64,000 nt of DNA from Halobacillus sp. A5 (GTDB lineage: Bacteria > Bacillota > Bacilli > Bacillales > Halobacillaceae), in the NCBI RefSeq assembly GCF_024189315.1, contig NZ_JAIZEO010000004.1:1-64000 (forward strand), given 5' to 3'. The notes beneath the pieces are model-generated. The model saw only the letters and a program-made list of their open reading frames with translations, was not told the origin of the DNA and ran no database searches. Below are positions 1 to 6,754 of the stretch, in pieces; the stretch's first letter is position 1, and the number at the start of each line of letters is the position of its first letter. The position numbers and the translations under genes are program-made.

Positions 1-155
1 GTACCCGGTACAACCTGATGCGATTTCTGTACCCGGTACAACCTGATGCGATTTCTGTACCCGGTACAACCTGATGCGATTTCTGTACCCGGTACAACCT
101 GATGCGATTTCTGTACCCGGTACAACCTGATGCGATTTCTGTACCCGGTACAACC
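1..155. repeat. 28-bp tandem repeat array with palindromic core
   Basis: Five complete 28-bp units (starts 1, 29, 57, 85, 113) and a partial sixth (141-155) are identical. Each unit is the 11-bp palindrome GTACCCGGTAC followed by a 17-bp spacer, AACCTGATGCGATTTCT. The array starts at the window edge, so its full length is unknown. It lies just beyond the terminator of the amidohydrolase gene. It is not a CRISPR array, because the spacers are identical. Two copies of the same palindrome, also 28 bp apart, sit in the sirC promoter near 3059-3097. Confidence 0.95.
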
Positions 156-156
156 A

Positions 157-190
157 TAAACCCCTGTGCACAATGGTGCACAGGGGTTTA
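157..190 (-). terminator. Hairpin terminator of the M20 amidohydrolase gene
   Basis: A perfect 15-bp stem (157-171 with 176-190) closes a 4-nt loop directly after the stop codon of the minus-strand gene. The T-run that follows on the minus strand is weak, so termination efficiency is uncertain. Confidence 0.75.
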
Positions 191-1483
191 TTAGTTTTTA
201 GTGAGGGTTTCGATATAGTCTTTTAGCACGTGAACGGTTTGGACGCAGTCGTTTAAGGAGGACCATTCTTTTGGTGTATGACTAATGCCGTCTTTACTTC
301 TGACAAATAACATCGAGACGGGTAAATGATGACCGACGATTAATGCATCATGACCAGCACCACTTGGCAAGGTATATGGTTCGATTCGTTGTTTGCTTAA
401 TGATTGTTCCAAGAGCTGTGTGAATTCGGCTGCAATGGGTACGGGGGCTACTTTTAATGTCTGCTTGTCCTCCACGGTTACGCCGTACTTTGTGGAAATA
501 AGCTCTGCTTGTTCAATTACTAATTCAACAAGTTGATCTCTCGTTTCTTCATAAATGTCACGAATATCTACTATCAAATTAACTTCCCCTGCAATCACAT
601 TGGCTCCATTCGGCTCTACATTCAGCTTTCCGACGGTTGCTACGGATGTCGGGCTCACTTCTTTTGGCAGGGTATGAATTCTACTTACGAATTCCCCGGC
701 TGCTGCGAGCGGGTCTCTACGTTCTGTCATGGGTGTATTTCCGGCATGACCGGCTGTTCCTTCAAAGGTCATCTCAAGCCAGGAAGGTCCAGCAATACCG
801 GATACGATGCCAGCAGGAAGCCCTTTTTGCTCTAGTATCTTTCCCTGTTCAATATGAACCTCAACGAAATGACTGGCTGCTTCCAAATTCCTTTCCGCGT
901 TATAAAATTCTTCAGAAGACAGCCCCACGTCGTTAAGAGCTTCATTAAAAGTGACCGAATCATAATCTACTAATCCTTCTTGGATGTCCCGATCGACTCC
1001 TCCTGTCATGGCACGGCTTCCTGTCAAACCATTATTAAACCTGGCTCCTTCTTCATCTGAGAAGATAACAACCTCATAGCTACGTTCAGGCTGATACCCT
1101 TGCTCCTTCCAGGCTTCTACAACTTCAAGGGAGGAGAGTACTCCAAGAGGGCCGTCAAAATGACCACCATTAGGGACACTGTCCACATGGGATCCGTTTA
1201 GAACGACGGGTAATTGCGGCTGCTTCCCTTCCAGTCTGCCGAATACATTTCCCGCGCCGTCTTCCAAGATCGTAAGTCCGGCCTGCTTCATCCATTGTTT
1301 CACCAAGTCTTTGGCCTGCTGTTCTTCTTTAGAAAAACCGGGCCGGCGGCTCCCACCATCAGGAGTTAAGCCGATTTCTGAAATGGCGTGCAGCCTCGAC
1401 GCTAACCTCTCACCGACAATTCCATCATAGTTAAAGCTTTTATCAAAATCTTTCATTAACTTTTCGTATAAGTTCCATTTCAT
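191..1483 (-). CDS. M20-family Zn-dependent amidohydrolase (N-carbamoyl-L-amino acid hydrolase / allantoate amidohydrolase type)
   Basis: The product is a 430-residue cytoplasmic metallohydrolase of the M20 family, the group that cleaves N-carbamoyl amino acids, allantoate or ureidoglycolate and releases ammonia. The metal-binding pattern is visible as GSHVDSVPNGGHFDG near residues 97-111, the acidic pair in FSDEEGARF near residue 145, and a C-terminal GAGHDA motif. A GTG three codons upstream is in frame, but GGGGTGA sits 6-7 bases before the ATG at 1483, so I chose that ATG. It is transcribed alone and ends in a strong hairpin. The substrate cannot be told from sequence: no hydantoinase, allantoinase or purine genes are adjacent. 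The family call is secure and the specific activity is not. Confidence 0.88.
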   Translation of the reverse strand: MKWNLYEKLMKDFDKSFNYDGIVGERLASRLHAISEIGLTPDGGSRRPGFSKEEQQAKDLVKQWMKQAGLTILEDGAGNVFGRLEGKQPQLPVVLNGSHVDSVPNGGHFDGPLGVLSSLEVVEAWKEQGYQPERSYEVVIFSDEEGARFNNGLTGSRAMTGGVDRDIQEGLVDYDSVTFNEALNDVGLSSEEFYNAERNLEAASHFVEVHIEQGKILEQKGLPAGIVSGIAGPSWLEMTFEGTAGHAGNTPMTERRDPLAAAGEFVSRIHTLPKEVSPTSVATVGKLNVEPNGANVIAGEVNLIVDIRDIYEETRDQLVELVIEQAELISTKYGVTVEDKQTLKVAPVPIAAEFTQLLEQSLSKQRIEPYTLPSGAGHDALIVGHHLPVSMLFVRSKDGISHTPKEWSSLNDCVQTVHVLKDYIETLTKN

Positions 1484-1613
1484 TTTAATCACCCCGCTGA
1501 ATTTATCTTTTTCTTACTAATGTGATCCGTACTCTAACGATGAGCTGTGTCCGCTTCTATGTGATCTCCCCAGAGGCTTTCTTCCATAGACCTTCCCTTT
1601 CCGCCGGCAGCTG

Positions 1614-2498
1614 TTAACTCTCTGCTGTTCCTAAAGCCTGTTTAGCCATTAATTTATATTCCTCTGATCCAGACTTAATGGCAAACTCGGCGATAGCTAC
1701 AGGGTAAGCCGCTAATAACTCTTTAATGTGTTCAAACATATGCGGCCACGTTCTTCCACCAGCCACCTCATACTCCTTGATTAATTCATGCAGGGCCCCT
1801 TCTCCAAAGGCTGCAAGATGAACTGCAAAGTCGTTACCCGGGTCATCGATGCGCGCCTCGGTCCAGTCTATAAAGCCTGTTACACGGGCTTCTTTGTTTA
1901 TCAAAATATGCCCGGCATGAAGGTCGCCGTGAACAAAAGCTTTATGCTTAGGCCACCATTCTTCTTTTGAAAGCCACGCCTGCCAGCGCTGCCACAGTTC
2001 CTCGCTTACACCGTAAGTTCTCTTTACAATCTCCATACGGTCTTGCATTGATTTTCTTAAGTCCTGGGCTTGAGGATCTTCCACACGATTCACACGATGC
2101 AGGGCGGTCATAGCCTCTCCTAACGTTTTGTGAAACAGAAGAGGCACGTTTTGTTCGTCTATTTCCCATACGTACGCTTTAGCCTCTGGATCGATGGTCC
2201 CTGCAGGTACTCCCTCCAACCTTTGATAAGCAATAAGCTCCTGTGAAAACACTTCCCAAACAGGTACCTGAATAGGAAGTTTCCCTTTCACTCTATCAAG
2301 AATATCTTTTTCTTTTTTGGCAGTTGAGACGACATCTTCCCGTCTTGGAATTCTTAACACCCATTCCCTGCCGCTTATATCCGTTGCAAATACAACTTGA
2401 AAATCGAGTCCTGAATTGTTAACTTCCAGCGTTTCTTTTCTTATGGTCAAACCGTGGTTCTCAGCCAGCTTTACTACTTGCTCCATTTCTTTAGACAT
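1614..2498 (-). CDS. mph: Macrolide 2'-phosphotransferase (Mph family)
   Basis: The 294-residue protein is an aminoglycoside-phosphotransferase-fold kinase. Spacing and wording of its motifs match the Mph macrolide phosphotransferases found in Bacillaceae chromosomes: HGDLHAGH at residues 190-197 with catalytic Asp192, then GFIDWTEARIDDP at 208-220, where Asp211 should bind metal. Such enzymes use GTP or ATP to phosphorylate the desosamine 2'-OH of 14- to 16-membered macrolides. The Shine-Dalgarno AGGAG lies about 15 bases from the ATG, with a second purine run closer. The gene is preceded by a 14-codon leader and a terminator hairpin (2528-2555), which suggests induction by ribosome stalling. 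It has no operon partner. Family assignment is strong; the drug spectrum is unknown. Confidence 0.87.
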   Translation of the reverse strand: MSKEMEQVVKLAENHGLTIRKETLEVNNSGLDFQVVFATDISGREWVLRIPRREDVVSTAKKEKDILDRVKGKLPIQVPVWEVFSQELIAYQRLEGVPAGTIDPEAKAYVWEIDEQNVPLLFHKTLGEAMTALHRVNRVEDPQAQDLRKSMQDRMEIVKRTYGVSEELWQRWQAWLSKEEWWPKHKAFVHGDLHAGHILINKEARVTGFIDWTEARIDDPGNDFAVHLAAFGEGALHELIKEYEVAGGRTWPHMFEHIKELLAAYPVAIAEFAIKSGSEEYKLMAKQALGTAES

Positions 2499-2527
2499 CA
2501 GCTGCCCGCCTTTCTCCTTTTATAATA

Positions 2528-2555
2528 GAAAAACACGGGTAAGTCCGCCCGTGTT
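2528..2555 (-). terminator. Leader terminator (attenuator) upstream of mph
   Basis: On the minus strand an 8-bp stem (2555-2548 with 2539-2532, AACACGGG/CCCGTGTT) closes an 8-nt loop and runs into TTTTTC. It stands 30 bases before the mph start and about 120 bases after the leader peptide stop, with no other minus-strand gene upstream. It is therefore an intraoperonic terminator, not the end of another transcript. Confidence 0.8.
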
Positions 2556-2710
2556 CAAGAATGAGAAAATAGAATATTATTTGGTTAAGTATCTTCTCCG
2601 TTCGGCATCTATGTTCTTTTACATCAGGCAGACTCCCCATTGATCCCTGTACTTATAGAGAGACATGTTGAATATTCAGTTAGCGGCTCCCAAGCGGGAT
2701 CGAAGTCTGC
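2541..2710 (-). promoter_or_regulatory. Alternative RNA pairings of the mph attenuator
   Basis: Three complementary segments can be read on the minus strand. Segment 1, GCAGACTTC (2710-2702), covers leader codons 4-7. Segment 2, GGAGTCTGCCTG (2636-2625), pairs with segment 1 over 9 bp including one wobble. Segment 2 can instead pair with segment 3, CGGGCGGACTT (2551-2541), over about 11 bp, and segment 3 is the left arm and loop of the terminator. A ribosome stalled on the leader would mask segment 1, free segment 2 and break the terminator. The pairings are seen in sequence; the mechanism is inferred. Confidence 0.7.
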
Positions 2711-2720
2711 AAAATAACAT
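2676..2720 (-). CDS. 14-residue leader peptide of mph (RLR motif)
   Basis: The peptide reads MLFCRLRSRLGAAN and is encoded by 15 codons including TGA. A strong Shine-Dalgarno, ACGGAGGG, precedes the ATG by 7 bases, far better than chance for so short a frame. Residues 5-7 are Arg-Leu-Arg. An Arg/Lys-X-Arg/Lys triplet is the established stall signal of macrolide-responsive leaders such as ErmDL. The triplet's codons coincide with the 5' pairing segment of the attenuator. The role as a macrolide sensor is inferred from motif, position and RNA structure. Confidence 0.72.
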   Translation of the reverse strand: MLFCRLRSRLGAAN

Positions 2721-2791
2721 AAAGAACCCTCCGTTCAATAAAAGTTACCCCCATCTTACCACAACACCATACATCTGAGTACCTCGCTTTG

Positions 2792-2807
2792 TGTGATGAT
2801 CATCACA
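2792..2807. promoter_or_regulatory. Perfect CRP/FNR-type palindrome
   Basis: TGTGATGATCATCACA is a perfect 16-bp inverted repeat matching TGTGA-N6-TCACA, the consensus shared by CRP and FNR family regulators. Towards mph, a possible extended -10 (TGTATGGT, 2773-2766) would place the palindrome near -41.5. Towards sirC it lies about 290 bp upstream of the probable start. Which gene it serves, if any, is not shown. Confidence 0.5.
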
Positions 2808-2820
2808 GGGGATACCAATA

Positions 2821-3058
2821 GGTTTTTATTATATGTTAAAAGGTAAAAGGTTCGATTTTATTGCTTTAGATTATGAATATGTTAAAACATCCTTTGGCTT
2901 TTAGTAAGCTTGGAGGGTGGCTTTTCAGGAGATCTGACGAAACTTTTATTTTCAGGAACGAAGCAATCACCAGCTCCCGATCACCATACCTGACGAAGAG
3001 ACGGACTCTATTACATGGACCCCGCTCCTTCCCAATACAGAAATTGCCCAAAAATTAA
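2821..3058. other. Stretch without a recognisable gene, possible coding remnant
   Basis: Short open stretches on the plus strand read FDFIALDYEYVKTSFGF and, in another frame near the 3' end, ITWTPLLPNTEIAQKLS. They look protein-like but are separated by stops, lack a good start and Shine-Dalgarno, and I cannot assign them. The region supplies upstream DNA for sirC. It may hold an old gene fragment. Confidence 0.3.
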
Positions 3059-3097
3059 GTACCCGGTACGCAAATCGTTTATAATGGTACCTGGTAC
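3059..3097 (+). promoter_or_regulatory. sirC promoter flanked by two GTACC-N-GGTAC palindromes
   Basis: A consensus -10, TATAAT (3080-3085), lies between GTACCCGGTAC (3059-3069) and GTACCTGGTAC (3087-3097). There is no good -35 hexamer at 17 bp, because that position falls in the left palindrome. The two palindromes start 28 bp apart, the same pitch as the array at 1-155. They could be operator sites or simply two copies of the dispersed repeat. Confidence 0.55.
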
Positions 3098-3122
3098 ACA
3101 CATACTAAAAAGGATGATGATA

Positions 3123-3734
3123 ATGAGCGTCGTTCCATTGATGGTTGATTTCACTGATAAGAAAGTAGTTGTTGTAGGGGGCGGCCCCATTGCGGAGCGG
3201 AGGGTGCATACTCTTATAGAAGGGGAGGCTGATATTGAGGTCATCAGTCCTGATGTAACGGAAGGACTGTTTTCTCTGAACGCTGCTAAAAAAATCCGCT
3301 GGCAGCAGAAATATTTCTCGCCAGAAGATGCAGTTGATGCCTTTCTAATTGTAGCTGCTTCCAATGACACAAGTACAAATCAAGCCGTCATTAATGCTTC
3401 TCCTTCAAATGCCCTTATAAACTGCGTGCAGGAAGCTGAAGAAGGAAATGTCCAATTTCCTACTCATTGTAAACGAGGCAGACTGTCGATCAGTGTTTCC
3501 ACGCAAGGAGCAAGTCCTATATTAGCTTCACAAATAAAAAATGATCTAGAAGATAAATATGATGAGGGGTATGAGCAATACGTAGACTTTTTGTATGAAG
3601 CCCGTCAGCTCATTAAACAGACTTCTCTCTCTCCCAATGAAAGGAAAGTGATCCTCCGGCGTCTGGTAGAGGAAGATTTTTTTAATAAGGATAAGCAGGT
3701 TCACATGCTTCATCACTTGCAGTCACAACAATGA
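3123..3734 (+). CDS. sirC: Precorrin-2 dehydrogenase (siroheme synthase, SirC/YlnF type)
   Basis: This 203-residue enzyme uses NAD to oxidise precorrin-2 to sirohydrochlorin, the middle step of siroheme synthesis. The N-terminus has the typical PLMVDF entry strand and the dinucleotide-binding GGGPIAERR near residues 18-26. A helical C-terminal domain follows, as in the SirC proteins of Bacillus (about 160-200 residues). I chose ATG 3123, with AAAAGG nine bases upstream. An in-frame ATG at 3114 overlaps that Shine-Dalgarno. In B. subtilis this gene (ylnF) ends the cysH operon. Here it faces the operon from the opposite strand with its own promoter, and both end at a shared hairpin. Confidence is high for family and pathway. 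Confidence 0.9.
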   Translation: MSVVPLMVDFTDKKVVVVGGGPIAERRVHTLIEGEADIEVISPDVTEGLFSLNAAKKIRWQQKYFSPEDAVDAFLIVAASNDTSTNQAVINASPSNALINCVQEAEEGNVQFPTHCKRGRLSISVSTQGASPILASQIKNDLEDKYDEGYEQYVDFLYEARQLIKQTSLSPNERKVILRRLVEEDFFNKDKQVHMLHHLQSQQ

Positions 3735-3765
3735 ACCCATCTCCTTGATAAGGGGATGGGTTCAT
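3731..3765. terminator. Convergent hairpin between sirC and the cysH operon
   Basis: An 11-bp stem (3731-3741 with 3755-3765) separates the convergent ends of sirC and the hemD-like gene. Neither strand has a long T-run after it, so it is a probable but not strong two-way terminator. Confidence 0.65.
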
Positions 3766-3768
3766 GTC

Positions 3769-4566
3769 TCAGGCATTCGCTTTAAAATATTGGGTTAAGG
3801 CAATAATCATAGCACCCATTTTAGGCTTGGAAGGCTCTACGATGTGTTCAACCACTTCATTTTTACGTAATTCAGCTGCAGTTATGCTGCCGACAGCCAC
3901 TGCTGTAACCTTGCCGTTAAAGCCGTTTTTTAATGCCTCACGGTTCTCTTCAAATAGGTTCTGGACCTGCGTTTTGCTCGTGAAAACGACAGCGTCCACT
4001 TTTTGCCCGGTAATTAAGCTTCGCAGCTCGCTTATTGTTTCATCCCCGGGTGCAACGTAGTGATAAGGGAGGGATTCATATAGCTGAATGGGAAGTCCAT
4101 TCAGCCTATCCAGAAGTTCCTGCTCCTCTTTATTGTACTGTTGAAGGAAAAAACGCTGTCCTTCTAAATTGATGCTGCTTATTGCTTCAACCAATTCGTT
4201 CATCGTTCCGTCACTTGATACGATGTCAGGCTCCAATTCATTTTCCTTCAGCCATTTCAACGTTTTACTGCCTCGAACTGCCAGTTTTGTATTTCGTAAG
4301 GCTTGAATATATTCTTTCTGAAGACCTAATCTTTCCGCCGCCTCTTCCAGCGTCTTTGATCCGATGCCAGTCGTTAAAATTACATAGTCAAAATGGGATT
4401 CGATCAGCTTCTTCACATCGGCTTCAGCATCTTTTTCATTCAATACCTTCTGTCCTTGAATGGGGAAAGATAAAGGAGCTCCCCCCTGCTTACGCACGAG
4501 CTCGCCAATTGATTCCGCCTGGCGGTCAGCGGCAATAGCTACGGTTTTGTCTGTTAATCCACTCAA
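3769..4566 (-). CDS. Uroporphyrinogen-III synthase domain protein (HemD-like)
   Basis: The 265-residue product opens with SGLTDKTVAIAADR and has the two-domain layout of uroporphyrinogen-III synthase, including the late VVFTSKTQVQNLFE segment typical of the family. Such enzymes close hydroxymethylbilane to uroporphyrinogen III, the substrate of SumT. I start it at TTG 4566, where GGAGG lies 9 bases upstream. A longer frame to 4620 would overlap sirB and has no better site. It is the last gene of the sulfate operon. A hem-operon hemD would be expected elsewhere in a Bacillaceae genome, so this may be a dedicated or paralogous copy feeding siroheme. Activity is inferred from fold only, because HemD sequences diverge widely. 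Confidence 0.72.
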   Translation of the reverse strand: MSGLTDKTVAIAADRQAESIGELVRKQGGAPLSFPIQGQKVLNEKDAEADVKKLIESHFDYVILTTGIGSKTLEEAAERLGLQKEYIQALRNTKLAVRGSKTLKWLKENELEPDIVSSDGTMNELVEAISSINLEGQRFFLQQYNKEEQELLDRLNGLPIQLYESLPYHYVAPGDETISELRSLITGQKVDAVVFTSKTQVQNLFEENREALKNGFNGKVTAVAVGSITAAELRKNEVVEHIVEPSKPKMGAMIIALTQYFKANA

Positions 4567-4586
4567 TGTACAATGCCTCCAGATAG

Positions 4587-5339
4587 TCAGTTCTTCGCCT
4601 CGATTACGACGAATGGACACTCAAAAGATTCATGAACGCGGTCAATTAACGCGTTCACTATATTTCTATGATCCCCTAACTGACGGCAAAGGTCAACGTC
4701 TACACCAGCTTCCTGGAGATCGTGAACCTTTTTCTTCATTGACTGAATGAGAAGGCCGTCAAACCATAAATAAGGAGCCACGATGACCTTTGAGTTACGA
4801 GGCCAGGCTTCGATCACATCATTAAATTTCGGCTCGATGGCCGCTAAATAGGCTGTCTCTACTTTAGTGGACAGTCGGTTTTCAACGGAGCCGGCAATTG
4901 TTTCAATATCTCTCCTCGTTGCAGGGTCATAGCTGCCCCGGCCCACTAATAGAATCGTAGGGTCATCTTCGAGTTGAGGGGAAACTTCGCGGATCCGATC
5001 CTCCAATACGTCAATTAACCGATCCTGTACTCCAAGCGGCTCTCCATAAGTGATTTCGAGCCAAGGGTACGTATGCTTCACATTTTTTAGTTCAATAGGA
5101 ATATCATTTAAAGCGTGACCAGCTGTCAGCAGCAGGACAGGAATTACGGTAATTGCCGATGCCCCCGCTTCAACGAGTCTGCGCACGCCTTCCTGCACAT
5201 CCGGCTCACAAATTTCAAGAAAGCAAATCTCCTGCAGCGGAGCGTTAACAGATGACCGGACATTAGTTAGGAAATCGACCGCTTCCTGTTTTCCTTTTTC
5301 GTAACGTGTACCATGACTTACATAAAGAACTCCTTGCAT
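4587..5339 (-). CDS. sirB: Sirohydrochlorin ferrochelatase (SirB/CbiX family)
   Basis: The 250-residue protein inserts Fe2+ into sirohydrochlorin to give siroheme for sulfite and nitrite reductases. The start MQGVLYVSHGTRYEKG carries the conserved catalytic His9. A second His is in LLTAGHALNDIP near residue 75. The length fits the two-lobed SirB/YlnE enzymes rather than the short CbiXS form. GGGGAG precedes the ATG by about 6 bases. It lies between sumT and the hemD-like gene in the same operon, so three consecutive siroheme steps sit together, with SirC supplied from the facing gene. Confidence 0.9.
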   Translation of the reverse strand: MQGVLYVSHGTRYEKGKQEAVDFLTNVRSSVNAPLQEICFLEICEPDVQEGVRRLVEAGASAITVIPVLLLTAGHALNDIPIELKNVKHTYPWLEITYGEPLGVQDRLIDVLEDRIREVSPQLEDDPTILLVGRGSYDPATRRDIETIAGSVENRLSTKVETAYLAAIEPKFNDVIEAWPRNSKVIVAPYLWFDGLLIQSMKKKVHDLQEAGVDVDLCRQLGDHRNIVNALIDRVHESFECPFVVIEAKN

Positions 5340-5356
5340 GCAGACTCCCCTTCTCG

Positions 5357-6118
5357 TTAAATAACCGATGATATGACAGACAGCGGCTCTTTCTCAAACC
5401 ACTTTAAATTTTCGCGCAACCTTACGACTTCTCCTATTACAATCATAGAAGGGTTCGACACTTCATGCAAACGTTGATGGATATCAGCTAGTGTTCCTGT
5501 CACTGTTTTCTGCTCTTCTGTTGTGCCCCAGTGGATGATAGCTACAGGCATATCCTGATCCATTCCATGAGAGATCAGTTGTTCACATGTTTGAGGGAAT
5601 TTTTTTACACCCATGTAGATACAGAGGGTTCCTTTGTGTTTAGCTAAGTTCGTCCAATATTCGGCTGTATCACCGTCTGGATTCACTCCGGATACAAAGG
5701 TAACTGAAGAGCTTAATTCTCTATGAGTTAATGGAATCCCTGCATAGGCGGGAGCAGCTGCTCCTGACGTGATCCCCGGAACCACTTCAAACTCAATTCC
5801 TTTTTCACTCAGCACTGCTGCTTCTTCTCCCCCTCTGCCAAAGATAAAAGGATCCCCGCCCTTTAAGCGGGTGACCACTTTATCCTCCAACGCATACTGG
5901 CACAGCAGTTCATTTATATTTTCCTGCAGCAATGTATGCTGGTCAGGCTTCTTCCCGCAGAAAACAAGCTCCGCTTTACTTGAAGCATAATCCAGCAGTT
6001 CCTCATTAACCAGGCGGTCATATAAAATGACGTCCGCCTTCTGAATGGCCTTCAATCCTTTGACTGTTATTAATTCCGGATCTCCCGGACCTGCTCCTAC
6101 TAAAAAGACTTTCGTCAC
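5357..6118 (-). CDS. sumT: Uroporphyrinogen-III C-methyltransferase
   Basis: The 253-residue enzyme transfers two methyl groups from SAM to uroporphyrinogen III, forming precorrin-2. Diagnostic motifs are GAGPGDPELITVKG at the N-terminus, DVILYDRLV, the SAM-binding GGDPFIFGRGGEE and PGITSGAAAPAYAGIPLTHR. It is a stand-alone SumT without a fused CysG siroheme synthase domain, so SirB and SirC are needed. It follows cysC by 27 bases. A second SumT gene (14803-15582) serves the nitrite reductase cluster, so the two siroheme users each carry a copy. Confidence 0.93.
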   Translation of the reverse strand: MTKVFLVGAGPGDPELITVKGLKAIQKADVILYDRLVNEELLDYASSKAELVFCGKKPDQHTLLQENINELLCQYALEDKVVTRLKGGDPFIFGRGGEEAAVLSEKGIEFEVVPGITSGAAAPAYAGIPLTHRELSSSVTFVSGVNPDGDTAEYWTNLAKHKGTLCIYMGVKKFPQTCEQLISHGMDQDMPVAIIHWGTTEEQKTVTGTLADIHQRLHEVSNPSMIVIGEVVRLRENLKWFEKEPLSVISSVI

Positions 6119-6145
6119 TAATATCCCCCCACATGTGGTAGGCTG

Positions 6146-6739
6146 CTACACCCAGTTTTTCTCCTGTAGAAATTGAATGATTTTTTCAGCGGACTGCTCT
6201 GCTGATTCTTTCTCGGTTTGTATAATTAACTCGCTTTTTTCCGGCGCTTCATATGGAGAATCGATTCCAGTAAAGGATGGTATCTCGCCATTTCTTACTT
6301 TCTTATAAATCCCTTTCGGATCACGTTTCTCGCACTCTTCTAACGGGCAGTCGACAAAAACTTCGACAAACTCATTCTCTCCTAAGCTCTCCCGGATTTG
6401 ATCGCGGTCTGAGCGGAATGGAGAAATAAAGGACGCCAGTACAATCGTCCCGCTGTCCGCAAACAGCTTAGCCACTTCTCCTACACGGCGGATATTTTCT
6501 TCACGATCCTGATCTCCAAATCCCAGATCCTTATTTAAACCATGACGAACATTATCACCATCAAGAACGTAAGTCTGCAGGCCTTTTTCATAAAGCATTT
6601 GATTAACGATGTTCGCTATAGTCGATTTGCCTGAGCCCGATAATCCTGTCAGCCAAATGACACCGCTCGAATGACCGTTTTTTCTTCGATAATCTTCCTT
6701 ATCAATGGATGTGGCGTGCCACGTTAAATTAGTACTCAT
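6146..6739 (-). CDS. cysC: Adenylylsulfate kinase
   Basis: This 197-residue kinase phosphorylates APS to PAPS with ATP. The Walker A motif GLSGSGKST spans residues 32-40. DGDNVRHGLNKDLGF and the SFISPFRSDR segment are standard for CysC. It lies 15 bases after sat in the operon, in the same order as in B. subtilis. CysH enzymes of this type can often use both APS and PAPS, so CysC may feed PAPS-dependent reactions as well as CysH. Confidence 0.95.
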   Translation of the reverse strand: MSTNLTWHATSIDKEDYRRKNGHSSGVIWLTGLSGSGKSTIANIVNQMLYEKGLQTYVLDGDNVRHGLNKDLGFGDQDREENIRRVGEVAKLFADSGTIVLASFISPFRSDRDQIRESLGENEFVEVFVDCPLEECEKRDPKGIYKKVRNGEIPSFTGIDSPYEAPEKSELIIQTEKESAEQSAEKIIQFLQEKNWV

Positions 6740-6754
6740 GTTTAACTCTCCTTT

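Noticed and set aside
1-155. CRISPR array
   Set aside because: The repeats are 28 bp with the right look, but all spacers are identical and part of the repeat unit, so it is a plain tandem repeat.
2873-3058. 61-codon plus-strand open frame before sirC
   Set aside because: No Shine-Dalgarno, no recognisable protein, and it overlaps the sirC promoter region.
3011-3370. 119-codon minus-strand frame opposite sirC
   Set aside because: It is the shadow of the sirC coding strand and has no start signals or similarity.
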